A DNA stretch of 64,000 bases. Source: Lepisosteus oculatus (taxonomy: Eukaryota > Chordata > Actinopteri > Semionotiformes > Lepisosteidae). The stretch covers positions 17,155,501 through 17,219,500 of the forward strand of contig NC_090700.1 of NCBI RefSeq assembly GCF_040954835.1, given 5' to 3'. Positions 38,401 to 49,600 of the stretch are shown one piece after another (positions within the stretch are counted from its first letter, which is position 1; every line of letters begins with the position of its first letter). The notes beneath the pieces are model-generated. The model did not search any database and was not told the origin of the DNA. It was given only the letters and a program-made list of their open reading frames with translations. Position numbers and translations under genes: made by a program.

Positions 38401-41400
38401 AAACACATGCTGATAATGCATCACCCCTCTCCTCAGGTTGTATTGTATTTTTAGCTGGGTTGCTGTCATATTTTAGACTTTCAGAGTCAACTGTTGGGCA
38501 TATGCTATACAGAAGATTATAATGTGTCGGTGGGTACGAATCTATTAGAAAATGGAAGGAATACTGGTCACTAAGTGGTGTTTCTTTTCAGTTTTACATG
38601 TCTCCCAACCAAAATCTCCCCAGAATTTTAGAAAGATGGGAAATGCAACAATGAAAGATTGTACTTTTTGTTTAATCACTAACCACTTCTAGAAAGATCT
38701 GAATCATTAATTAATTTATTTTGTCAAGCTTTGAGTTGGACATTGACCTCCCTTTCTTTGACACTGTACTCAAGTCACTTTCAGCTTTCTGATAATAGAC
38801 AGTTGAAACCGTATGCACCCATCGATCATTCCTGTTTGTTGTTTTCCAGAGCTAGGCTGGCTGAGTGGTTAGCAGCAAAAGGCAAAACTTTGAAAAGACC
38901 ATCAATGGTGGCATCAGTCCCACACACGGTGAGACAGACAACTAAAAAGGAGTCGGCGCTTCCTCCCGCCTTAAACACAACCTCGGACATAAAGGATAGC
39001 TCAGTGCAGGGCTTGCCTGTTGTTAATACAGAAGAGGTAAGTAAGGTCACGAGGAAACAAACCTAGTGATATGCCGTGTCTTTAATCTTTATTCACTCAC
39101 TTTCAAGATTTTAACTTGCTTTGGTTGCACACCCCTGTGCCGTATATCAACTGATGTTTATGTGATGGACTTGAAAATCTGTCAATATTATGTGAAGAAT
39201 AAAAAAAAAAAACTACAGGCAAACCACTTAAACAGTTGAAGCATCATGTCATACAATAGGATTTTTGGTCTTTAAGCATGTCAAGGAGAAGATGGCTTCA
39301 ATCCATGGACAAGAACAAAAAAGTTTAAGTTCCACCCTTTAAAATTTCAGTGTTTGTCTTACACCTGGGCTATATTTTGGTAAAACAAAATGCACGTCTT
39401 TCTCACTGTTTTCCTCACTTTGCATTATCTTTATAACGACTTTGTTTTTGCTATTTTTTTTATATGAGCCTTTGTGGGTGGTATGGCGGACCAGTAGTTA
39501 ACATTACTGCCTCAAAGCACTGGGGCCCTGGATTCAATTCAGTTCCAGCCCTGGGGTGCTATCTGTGTGGAGTTTGCATGTTCTCCCCAGGTTTGCGTGG
39601 GTATCCTCCTGGTACTCTGGTTTCCCCCCACAGTTCAAAAACATACTTGTAGGTTAATTGGCTTATGGGAATGATGGCCCTGGTCTGAGTGGGTCTGCGT
39701 CTGTCTTGTGATGGACTGGTGTCCCCTCCAGGGTGAATCCCCCCTTGTGTCCATTGCTTGCCAGGATAGGCTCCTGCTCCCCTGTGACCCTGTATTGTGG
39801 AAATTTAATAATGGATGAGTGGGCTAGCTTTTGTAGCTCAGTAATTTTATTGAATATTCAAATTTAATATTATAATAGCATTTTTGGGATCTCTGTATGG
39901 AGGCCTACTTAATAAAATGCATCACGCCATTTTGCTTTTTAACAGTTTGCCACCGAATGAAGTTCTTGAAATGTGAGGACTGTTTTTATGAATGAGAAAG
40001 TTCTGCAGTTCCCTTTTCACAATCTAACCATGTCTTGCATGTGTTAACTGCAGGCTGTTCAGGATCTGTGCTCTGCGCTGGCTGCAATGCCAACACCTTC
40101 GTCTGCTGAGACAGGTAAGTCATAATTGTGCTAGGGAACTCTGCCCACTGTCTTCCTACTGTACCTTTTCTGTTTGGCAGCAATGGCATGCCTCCTGAAT
40201 AACGCAGGGATGCTTGCAGCCCTTCCGGTCTGTTCCACTTCAGTACTTCTCCTTCTAATCCTCAGTTGAACAGTTCAGAGTTTGGTTGCAGAACAAATTG
40301 TGCTATGGAGTGGAGTTGAAGGGCTGCCCTTTGAATAGCTCTAAAATAATAGGCTGGTGAAAGGCCCTCAGTTGCTATGCAATGCAGTGAGAAAAGTAAT
40401 GTATTTAATAATAAAAGAAAAGATAAATGAGAATGAAAGAAGTATTAAATGCATGCCTTAAGTGCTTTTGCTTACTAAAGGGATACTTTTTGTGACTAGT
40501 CTTTTTTTAAATAAACATACCTTTAAATTGCATGAAATAAATTACAGTGAATAATTTAAATAACAGATGACCACCACTGTGCATAGTGCACCATTACGAC
40601 TGTGCATCATAACCCTTGTGCAGATTCACAGGAAAAGACTGGGAAATGATATGTGGAAGGTTATCAATATTATTTGGAAGATATCGTATCCAAAGCAATT
40701 TACAGTAATATATATGAGGTTACTGAGGGCATGGTGGTGCAGAGGCTAGCATTGCTGCCTCGCAGTGCTGGGGCCCTGGGTTCAATTCCAGACCTGGGGT
40801 GCTACCTGCGTGGAGTTGTTCAGAATGTTCTCCCCATGTTCACATGGGTTTTCTCTGGGAGCTCCAGTTTCCTTCCCCAGTCCAAAGACATACTCATAGG
40901 TTTATTGGCTTCTGGGGAAATTGGCCCTGGTGTGAGTGTCTGTGTGTGCCCTGTGGTGTCCTCCTTAGCGCCTATTTTTTGCTGGGATATGCTCCCCCAT
41001 TACCCTGTATTGGATAAAGCAGTTAGAAGAGCGATGGACAGATATAAAGTTACTTAGTAAAATATGTTATTATCAGATATTCCGGAAGGTGTAGAAGGCG
41101 AAAAGGTGGAAGAGGATGTTAAGATAGAAGAGGAGAAGAAAACGGTGGCACAGAGAGGGCGCTCTAGCCAGTTACAGCAGACCCTGAAACTGGAGAGTTC
41201 CAGCAGCGAGGATGAAGAGACAGACGAGGAGGAGGACGAGAAAGCGACAGGCGAGGCATCAGTGGTCAAGTACAGTGTGAAGACCACACCGTATCTGCAG
41301 AGGTGGGTTGTCCTGTCCAGTACTGTTCCACAGATACGCTACAACAGTGCTTTTCTGCCTTCCTAAATGTAATAACATCCCTGGCTGAACACCGAATGAA

Positions 41401-42244
41401 CACTGGAATGCATTTACACAGGGATGGAAAAGAGCAGTCATTTAAGAATAAGACTCACTGCAACTCATCCATGAGTGTTTTTAGAGTCAAACAATCAAAC
41501 ACCCTAACTAGGCAAAGTGTCTAAAATAAGGATTCAACTGAAGAAATGAGAACTCAAGAAAAAAAAAAACTGGAAGAGAATGACCAAGGTTCAGAATCAG
41601 AGCTGTTAGAACCATATCTGAAAGGTGTGGGTTAGGTAGAGAAACCTTTATCTTATTTTAACTAAAGAGTTCACTGATAATTTTAGGAATGTGATTTTGC
41701 GTAGAATGTGTTTTACCATTTCTGTCATTGAAAAAATACTGATTACTAAGTGGCGTTTCTTTTCAGTTTTACATGTCTCCCAACCAAAATCTTCCCAGAA
41801 TTTTAGAAAGACGGCAAATGCAGTCATGAAAAACTTGAGAATTTTTTAATCACTAACCCCTTCTAGAAAGATCTGAATCATTAATGAATTTATTTTGTCA
41901 AGCTTTGAGTTGAACATTGAGCCCCTTTTCTCTGACAGTTTCCTTTCTAAATTCTGGTGCCCACTTTTTGCCTTTCCAGTGTGAAAAAAAAGATTCAAGG
42001 TGAAGGAAGCAGAAGTGCCATCAGGGACCTGAAATTTCTGACACCAGTGCGGCGCTCCCTCCGCATTCAAAGGCAGTCATCCCGGCTTCCCAGCATGCTC
42101 ATCGACCATGACCCCTGTGTGACCTCTTTGGCTGAGCTGGTGGGCCTAGACGGAGATGCTAGCGCCTACATCTACAGACAGAACCCTAGCCTTCAGGTGG
42201 TGAAGGACCTGCCTGATCAAGTAGAGAGAATGGACAAGGTTTAA
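35473..42244 (+). CDS. CKAP2: Cytoskeleton-associated protein 2, complete
   Basis: Eight coding exons: 35473-35551, 35957-36029, 36998-37037, 37331-38136, 38850-39036, 40054-40114, 41077-41302 and 41980-42244. All have GT-AG borders and matching phases; 578 aa against 683 in human. CKAP2 is a mitotic spindle and centrosome protein that promotes microtubule nucleation. Exon 2 has the N-terminal 'ERRQKL' motif. KEN boxes lie at residues 53-55 and 67-69. Exon 4 holds 'RPVLGTYKGKIVQS' (about 159-172), strongly like human, then a basic, Ser/Pro-rich stretch. Exon 5 has 'RARLAEWLAAKGKTLKRP', exon 7 an acidic run and 'VKYSVKTTPYLQ', exon 8 'KFLTPVRRS' and 'DPCVTSLAELV'. The helical block that human has between the exon 5 and exon 7 motifs is not found. 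Exon 6 (20 codons) is the least certain. Close to NHLRC3, head-to-head. Confidence 0.88.
38560..38767 (+). repeat. Left copy of a 200-bp direct duplication in CKAP2 introns
   Basis: This segment in intron 4 is nearly the same as 41,736-41,943 in intron 7, in the same direction. Shared landmarks are 'tttcttttcagttttacatg', 'tctcccaaccaaaatct', 'ttctagaaagatctgaatca' and 'ttattttgtcaagctttgag'. Both copies stop roughly 40-80 bp before the next exon. The similarity is high by eye, with scattered substitutions and one short block of length difference. Confidence 0.85.
39475..39820 (+). repeat. tRNA-derived SINE in CKAP2 intron 5
   Basis: Near full-length copy. It has a tRNA-like head with an A-box-like part near 39,480 and B box 'ggattcaattc' near 39,530, then 'gtgtggagtttgcatgttct' and the body 'tgtcttgtgatggactggtg', 'gccaggataggctcctgctc', ending with 'ataatggatgag'. 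The same family recurs at 40,727, 50,845 (inverted) and 53,849 (3' part). Confidence 0.75.
40727..41042 (+). repeat. tRNA-derived SINE in CKAP2 intron 6
   Basis: A cleaner copy of the same family. Its head has 'ggtggtgcagaggctagcat' (A box area) and 'gggttcaattcc' (B box), and its tail has 'ggataaagcagttagaagag' followed by 'cgatggac'. It sits just 35 bp before CKAP2 exon 7, close to the likely branch-point region. Confidence 0.8.
41736..41943 (+). repeat. Right copy of the CKAP2 intron duplication
   Basis: Partner of 38,560-38,767, about 3.2 kb apart in direct orientation. It ends about 36 bp before exon 8, which carries the conserved C-terminal block. Downstream and upstream flanks of the two copies do not match each other. 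Confidence 0.85.
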
Positions 42245-42312
42245 GAAAGTCGAGGATTGAATGGATCAAAGTGCACCTTACTATAAAATTTAAACCCCTG
42301 TCGTTTTTAATT

Positions 42313-42342
42313 TATAGGATTAATCAACCTATTAATCCTATA
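42313..42342 (+). repeat. Perfect 12-bp stem-loop in the CKAP2 3' UTR
   Basis: TATAGGATTAAT at 42,313-42,324, loop caacct, then the exact reverse complement at 42,331-42,342. It begins about 70 bases after the stop codon, so the mRNA would carry it. AT-rich arms make it only moderately stable. Confidence 0.7.
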
Positions 42343-42371
42343 GGTTATAGGGCTATAGAGCTGCCTCCACT

Positions 42372-42890
42372 TTTCAAAGTCTCTTTTCCTGATTTTGATG
42401 ATTGTCAAATGTAGCCAGAAGTATCCCCAGTCGTAGAAGGCCAGAGTCCTGCAGACTTTATAATTCACTTTTATATTAAACTTGAAACCTGGTCAACTGG
42501 AGTTTCCAGTTCTAGATTTGAAGCTCTAATCCAACAGGTTATGTGTCTGCTGGATTATGTTAAACCACTAAACTAGCAAAGGTTCCATGACTTTACAAAT
42601 TAATCTTTAGTTCAACCAGCTAAGCAGTTGATTTAAGTTGGTAAATACACTAATTTGGAGCAAATCTTAATATTTAAAGCCCTTGAGAACTACAACTTCC
42701 TAGTGTTTTTGGTTATTGGAAATGAGTTATTTAATGTAATTTGTAAAACCTGACTGGATCAGGGCTCTCCAAGACCAGGACTGGAGACGGTTGTATTGTG
42801 GATGGAACAGAAGGCTTTTGAGATCCAGGACTGCTCTCTTCTTTTCAAAGTCTCTTTTTCTGATTTTCATGATTGTGAAATGCAGCCAGA
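42372..42890 (+). repeat. Short direct repeat pair after CKAP2
   Basis: The words at 42,372-42,417 and 42,840-42,887 share 'ttttcaaagtctctttt', 'ctgatttt', 'atgattgt' and 'agccaga' in the same order, about 470 bp apart. They lie in the presumed 3' UTR or just beyond. The unit may be part of an unidentified dispersed repeat. Confidence 0.65.
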
Positions 42891-43049
42891 TATTCACTGG
42901 AAATGTCTGTGGTAACATTTAGTTTCAGGCTGGTTTGGTAAGGAAGTCATTTAATTATTAACCTTTCACTACCGAGAAGCTAATATGCCAATGTGTATCG
43001 GTTAAAATGCATAAGCTACTTTTGTAATGCACTTTCATATCATAGGTTA

Positions 43050-43055
43050 AATAAA
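43050..43055 (+). terminator. Candidate CKAP2 poly(A) signal
   Basis: AATAAA about 800 bases past the stop codon. Other AATAAA words occur further on (near 44,092), so the choice is tentative. Confidence 0.3.
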
Positions 43056-43059
43056 CATG

Positions 43060-45414
43060 GTTCCTGCAAGGTGTGTTGCATTATATGGTCCCATATGGCA
43101 ATTTATTCAAATCTTTTTGGGTAAATGTGTCAAATTCTTTCATTACTAAGTTTTTTTTTCAGTTACTTGGCATTTAGTGGTGTAGTAGATGTAACAGCTG
43201 TTCAGAAGAGAGTTACTGTATCTGTGTGATATTAATGTTTTAATATCCATACAGCTTTTTCAACACTACCCCTTCTAGAAAAAAATGTTCTTATTGTGGT
43301 GGATTTAGCAGCACTGTTTGTGCATTTTTCACCATGATTAAGGCCAAAATAAAATTCACGTTCTACCCACCCTACAAAAAGACAATAAGTCATGCTGTCT
43401 TTCCCTAAAGTGGAAGGAAAAGTCTTTACATAGATTAAAAACTGGAAAAAAGTTATGCTTTTGAAATTTGCTACTGGCGTGTAGATTAAGTGGATATTAT
43501 CTTTTATGAGTTATGTGCTGTACAAAAAGAGAAAAGAGGCTTGCATTAAATATGGTCAATTTAGCTGAACTTTCAGTGAACACTAACATTTAGAAAGATT
43601 TGAGATTAGCATATTTACCTTTTATATGCTTCATAAAATATAACAGCGCAACATGTATTTCCCACTATGGAAGTGGTTCACATTCTGTTATTTCAGACTG
43701 TATAACAACAATAATGCTATATGTGAAATGCAAATCAACTTGCATTATCTTTCATTTATCAAAATTAACTAGTGCTATTCTTTGACTTCTTTTAAACATG
43801 GAGTTAAATGCTGTATTGATCTTTGTATTTGTACTGAATGTTTTTAAAACTTGATATAATCTATTTCTGTCCTATGCAACCTTATCTTTTTTTGAGTTGT
43901 TACTGTTCATGTTGTGTGTACCCCTTTTTCTCTTTAGCTCTGTTTGAGGTATTTAGTTGATACATAAAATATTGAACACAGAACACATGGAATACATGCA
44001 CAAAGCAAAATGACATTTTCTGCCTAAGGTAATTGTACCCCCACATCCTTTTCTCAGCAAAACAGAGCTAGACATTTTGATGTCTTTCTACAATAAATGT
44101 AATTTTTTAAATCAATGATCACCTGGTCAGGAATTCTCATTTTATGTACTATGCATATTCATATTAAAACTTTGCTACAAAACAAATTCTGTGTCTTTAG
44201 CTTGATCGTAATGCAGGTACTGGTGATAACTTTAAGTAGAAAACACTTCTAGATGTTATGAATTGTGGTGCACTACATGCGATCAGGAATAACAGTATGT
44301 ACATCATATCACCTTAAACAGTAAGCAAGTAAATGGCTGGTGAAGATTTAAGAAAATGCAGAGGTTAAAGTTACTTCAAATCAGCAGAAATACACTATAG
44401 TTTTCTTTTGTGTTCATTTTCCTGTCCATTTTCAATGAAATATTGTCTGAGTATTGGTAGAACTAACATGATTATAATGGAGAACTAAAGTAATGGGTTA
44501 CAAACAAGGCCAAGCTAGATTCTTTATTTGCCTGTGACATAATGTGAGAATTCCATCTATCCTTTTCGTATCCCACAGAGACTTCAACTGCACATCCAGA
44601 GCTTTTGGTTCTGCACTGCCAAAATATTCTGTACGTTGTTTTATATTTCCTCTAGTGCTCCCAGGTGATTTATTTTGCTGAAAATCTTGAAGTCCCTGAG
44701 TTTACTTAATTTAAACCTGTCAGGATTTCAATAGCAGAATCATGAATTCCTTTAGACCAGTTAAAGGCACTCTCTTTCATACATCCTCTAGAGAAGCAAT
44801 ATGTTGCACCATGATGACCAAAAATCAATGCCATATTTCAAGTCAGAACTAATGTATAATTTTAAAACGATTTCTCTTGATTTAAGTTCTACACTTAATC
44901 AGACCTCTTGTACGATTGTAGTTCGATACCGTTTTGTAAGGATATAAGTGTTACAGCTGTCCTTGCATAAATCAGGAGTCCTCTTCAGGACAGTTAGCAA
45001 CTTAATTTATAGATGTATTCGAGGGTTTCTGTCATTTTCTCGTACACATGTCTAGAGTCTCTTATTTGGAACATCACCCCACTGCACCGTCTAGTTCCAT
45101 TTTTTAAAGTTATTTTAAAAGGAAATTCTTTTCATTCAAACCTTTGTGTCAGATGTGTCACCTAACAAAATCTTTTGAATACAAACCATCAAAGAGTTTT
45201 CAGTTGATAAAATGTGGTGTGAAGACTACTGTACTGTAGTTTATAGATTCCCATCATAAATGTACATCTACTGATGGAAAGACGGTTTCTGGTACTGTAG
45301 AACATTTTATGAACTATTAAAACCAAAGCACGTGTGTATTTCGATGTGCAAACCTAATGATGAATTTGTTTAACAAAAATAAAAAAGATCCAGGATTCAT
45401 AAAGTCCTCGTTCA
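43060..45414. other. Intergenic CKAP2-NEK3, includes a LINE-like fragment
   Basis: No gene recognised. The part at about 44,600-44,990 ('ccatatttcaagtcagaact', 'cgatttctcttgatttaagt') resembles CR1/L2-type LINE-derived DNA in fish. The rest is AT-rich. Confidence 0.35.
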
Positions 45415-45668
45415 ATTTTGTGCCCGACTGCCCGTTTTCCTTGTGTTTGCGGTGTGTAAACCATAAGAATGGCTGCGTGCGTCATGCTGCGAAGTGGCGT
45501 GGAGTACAGAGGCATTTGTCAGCTTGTTGTGGTGTTCATTGTTATCTGCAGTTCAAGGAAGTTTCTCTAATGTTTAATGATAATGTGCTTTTCAAATTAC
45601 ATTTAGCCGGAAAACTCATACTTCAAGCCATTGCACTGGTCTTCGAGATTCAGAGCTGCAGTTAATGT
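45415..45668 (+). promoter_or_regulatory. CpG-enriched patch, possible NEK3 promoter or first exon
   Basis: About a dozen CpG pairs occur here, against very few in the flanks ('gcccgactgcccg', 'gctgcgtgcgtcatgctgcg', 'agtggcgtgg'). The patch is followed by a good donor, AAT|GTAAGG at 45,666/45,667. Because the first NEK3 coding exon has an acceptor AG at 46,635-46,636 just before the ATG, a non-coding upstream exon must exist; this is the best candidate I can see. A 102-codon open frame here has no recognisable protein content. Confidence 0.3.
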
Positions 45669-46651
45669 AAGGTTGTTTTTGTTGTTTTATTTTTACGCAA
45701 ATATGAGCAGGAAACAAGATAAGATGTATCTGTCTGATTAAACAATCGTTGTTTCTTTTCGTATCTTGTTTCAGTGTTATTGTTTTTATGACCAATACGA
45801 TACTGTTAATTATTTTTATTCAGCGTTTTATTCATTCGTTTCGTATACTGTATGTCACATGTTTCATTTATAGTCCCTATGGTAGTTATACATATTCCAT
45901 TATTCTCCTTCAGTAAAATACTTTTGTCGTCGAAAAGACGTATGTTGCTTTCAGATTAAATCGAACGTGTTTTTTTAAGCATTTGAAATAGTTTAATATA
46001 TGTATGTTTTGAAACGTTTGCTAACTGTAATTAAGGAACCTAAATATATATATTGTTTAAATCAAACCCATAAACATTGCCGTAGTATGAATGGGGCCGG
46101 CGCGCTGTGGTTGAAATTATTGGCTGTTGTTCGGGCTTTTCAGCCCTGGTGTCCGTAACTACTGTAGATACTGTAGATCAGTTGCTTTCAAATATTCTGA
46201 ATAGGCAATAAATGACTTAATCTAATGTATGCTTTGGAGAAAACGATGAAAACCCAATAAGGAATGCAAAAAAAGACTACGAGGGAAGATAAATAGACAC
46301 CGCAAAATCATTTTACTGTTTAAAACTGCATTTTCAAAATGATGTACTGTACTTTAACATGTCGTGTAATAAAGTGGAACTACTTTTCTCTACATAACGT
46401 GCACGATTGATGTGATGTTTTTACTAACTTGATATTATAGATATTAGAATAGTTCATACATGGTAAATAGTTCATAAATGATAAAAGACAAGATCTTTAT
46501 TAAGCTTTGGCCAACACTGGAAAACGTTACTGTTAATACTGTTTAGAATATTATATTTAGTATTATTTATTTTGCATTGTACACTGCATTAAGAATTACA
46601 ATTGTATAGACTCTGTTAAAGTTTGTCTCACTTTAGGTATCCACTGTGAAC

Positions 46652-49600
46652 ATGGAGACCTATGTTATCTTAAAGATCGTTGGAGAAGGCTCCTTTGGGC
46701 AGGCTCTGCTTGTAAAGCCCAAGAATCAATGTGAGCAATATGTCCTGAAACAAGTTCGTCTCCCACGGGTAAGCAAGTTTTCTGTGAATCTGCACTTTCT
46801 GTTCATCTCACCAGATCAGCCTGTGCTCTTGTCTGGGGTAAATGTGGAAATATTCCAGATGCAGCAGGTAATTCATGCAGACGTGTCTTAAAAGCATTTC
46901 ATGAGGAGCTGATCACTGTTACAATTTACATGGTTCATTTTAGACTGAGTCAGGAAAAGGACACTCCAGAAAGGAGGCCACACTTCTTGCAAAAATGAAG
47001 CATCCAAATATTGTTGCGTTTAGAGAATCATTTGAAGGTAAGATGTTTGTCCTTTCATTCATTCATTCGTTCAATTCAATTCAATTTGTTTCAAGCGTTA
47101 TTGTCCCCTAGGGGAAATTTGTTTTACGGCACAGTCAAACACAACACAATGACAAAAACATATCATCAAAAAGGAAGAGAATACAGAAGTGTGAAACAAG
47201 AGACAAGGTAGTTACTTTGCATTGTTTAAGAGTGTAATTGCAGTGGGAATGAAAGATTTCCTGAGTCTGTTGGTTTTACACCTGGGGTCACAGAGGGATG
47301 AAGTGTGAATTCACAATGGAGGGGGTGAGAAACACACTCCCTGATGCTTTTGGCTTTCTAAGTCACCCTCTGTTTGTAAAGGATGCTTAAGTTGAATTCC
47401 TGATTATTTTGCCACTTATATTCACTAATTTACCCAGCCTATTACAATTACAAGTACTTTTGTTGCCAAACCAACAAGTGTAGCAGTATGTTAAGAGTTC
47501 TGCTTGAAGAAAAAATAATATACTATTAGATGTTTCGTTTAAAAAAAATAGATTCGGCAGGATAATTCTGTGCTTAAGTTGGAAATTTCAGTTCACAAGT
47601 GTATGTCCAGCAATATGAACAAATAAAAACCCTTCTTACCGTTTCATTTTAAGCAAAGGAATCTCCAGAAGGTGTTCCTTCCATATCTTCTGTATTTGCT
47701 GAATTGCTCTTTTTTTAAAATCTCTGAGCTGGCAGTTGGAGACCTGTAGCAGTTTGTAATTCAGAACTTGTTCTAACATGGACAGAAGTTGCTGGCAGAT
47801 TTGCTTCACTTAATCTTTGAAGATTTAAAAGAAACCAGGAATGAGTACTTTAAGTGTTAGGCCTAAATTAAGCACTTAAGTAATAATCATCAATAATCTT
47901 TATCCCTGTCTTGACAATATTGAACAGATTATGATCAGTATGTTCATAAAAGATTAATTAGCAGTCATTTCCAAGTGTAAACCCTCCTAAATATCAGGAA
48001 CCTGGTATAGTATTAACACAGGCTCCCGGGTCTGTAGCTCTTGTGACACACCATATCATTTCTCACTTACTGATGTGTAAAAACAAATCTTTAGCTTAAG
48101 TCTCTGATGCAAAGCATGTAGGATCATCTGAAGTGTTTCTTGAGATTAATCAGTATTAAATCTGCTTTTGTAGCTGATTGTGGCAGACAGATTTTAATAG
48201 TGATGATAATTAGAAAAACATTCTAATATTTTGTATTAGAGTTGCAGAAAACAACTGAATCAAAACAAAGACTGCCGGTATTATTCAGTAAAATAGAAAA
48301 CTCGCTCAGGCTAGTGGTGTATCAGTGGATCCGATAGGAAATATACTAGTCGTGGTCTTGGTGCTCTTCTGAAAATGTCACATCTGTATTTCTGTGTTCT
48401 GCAGCTGATGGCTATCTGCACATTGTTATGGAGTTCTGTGCTGGGGGAGACTTGCTTCAGAGGATCAAACAGCAAAGAGGGAAACTGTTCTCTGAAGATG
48501 TGGTGAGGCATAGCTCCAGGTCTTTCTCACAGTCGTGATTTCTTGTTTATTTCAATCTTTGTGTAGAACTCAGTAATGATGTGGTGTGCTTTTTTTTCTT
48601 TCCAGATTATAAGATGGTTTGTCCAAATGTGCTTGGGTACTAAGCATATACATGACAAACGAGTACTACACAGAGATCTCAAGTCCAAGGTAGTTGTCTC
48701 CCTTGTGTACAAGCTGTAGCTAGCACAAAGCCTTTATAGTGATTGGTCGATTGATAGATACATTAGCTAACATTAGTCTAACAAAAGGGCGCTGTCAATT
48801 TTTCATTTCTAACTAATTTCCAGCTCATTTTAAACCAAGTCACAGTGACAAAACATGTAGGAAATCAGATGTTTCTTTAGACAAACCTTTAGATGGCTTA
48901 GCTACCCAAGCACCCTATTATGTGGCCTAAAAATAATATGTGCTCCCAATTTATTTCTTCATTTTTAATCTGTTTAAAGTTAATTAAGACAGCCACTGCA
49001 GATAATAAACACCTCAGTTGTTAACTACTTTAGTGTTTTGGGTGCAGATGTGAATAACCCATCTAAATTGAGTTGGCTTGAATTTTCCATTTTGTTTAGA
49101 CTGTCAAAATGTTTTTACAGAAGCTTCACTGAGCATGAATACCTCTTTTGTTGATACACTGCATGCAGTACGGTTATTTAATTGTGCTTTAAATGTGTGC
49201 TCTTCTTCTGTGTCCAGAACATTTTCCTCACAGACAAAGGTGTGATAAAGCTTGGAGACTTTGGGTCTGCCTGCATTTTGAATAAGTATGAAAATTTCAA
49301 GAATTTTACTGGGTTGTATGCTCATTCTTTCTGCAGAATTAATTATTTTTCAATACCTCTTCTGTATTGATAAAAATCAGCAGGATGAAATCAGGCTCAT
49401 CTTTCAAATTTCTTAAGTGTTTTTAAAGAGTGTAAACTTAAGTTGTAGGGGCAATAAAACAAGAAATATAAGCAGTGAAACCTATTTAATACATTTAACA
49501 CTGATGGTTATAGATCCTGATTGGTGTTGTTTTGAACTTCTGGACATATGGTTAATTATCAGGTTCATAATAGAGACTACTGTTGATTGGAAAAGCCTGA

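Noticed and set aside
45357-45665. 102-codon open frame before NEK3
   Set aside because: Cysteine-rich but without a recognisable motif; better explained as the CpG-rich promoter or leader region of NEK3.
46646-46651. GTG start two codons before the NEK3 ATG
   Set aside because: Non-ATG start not needed; the ATG at 46,652 aligns with the human start codon.
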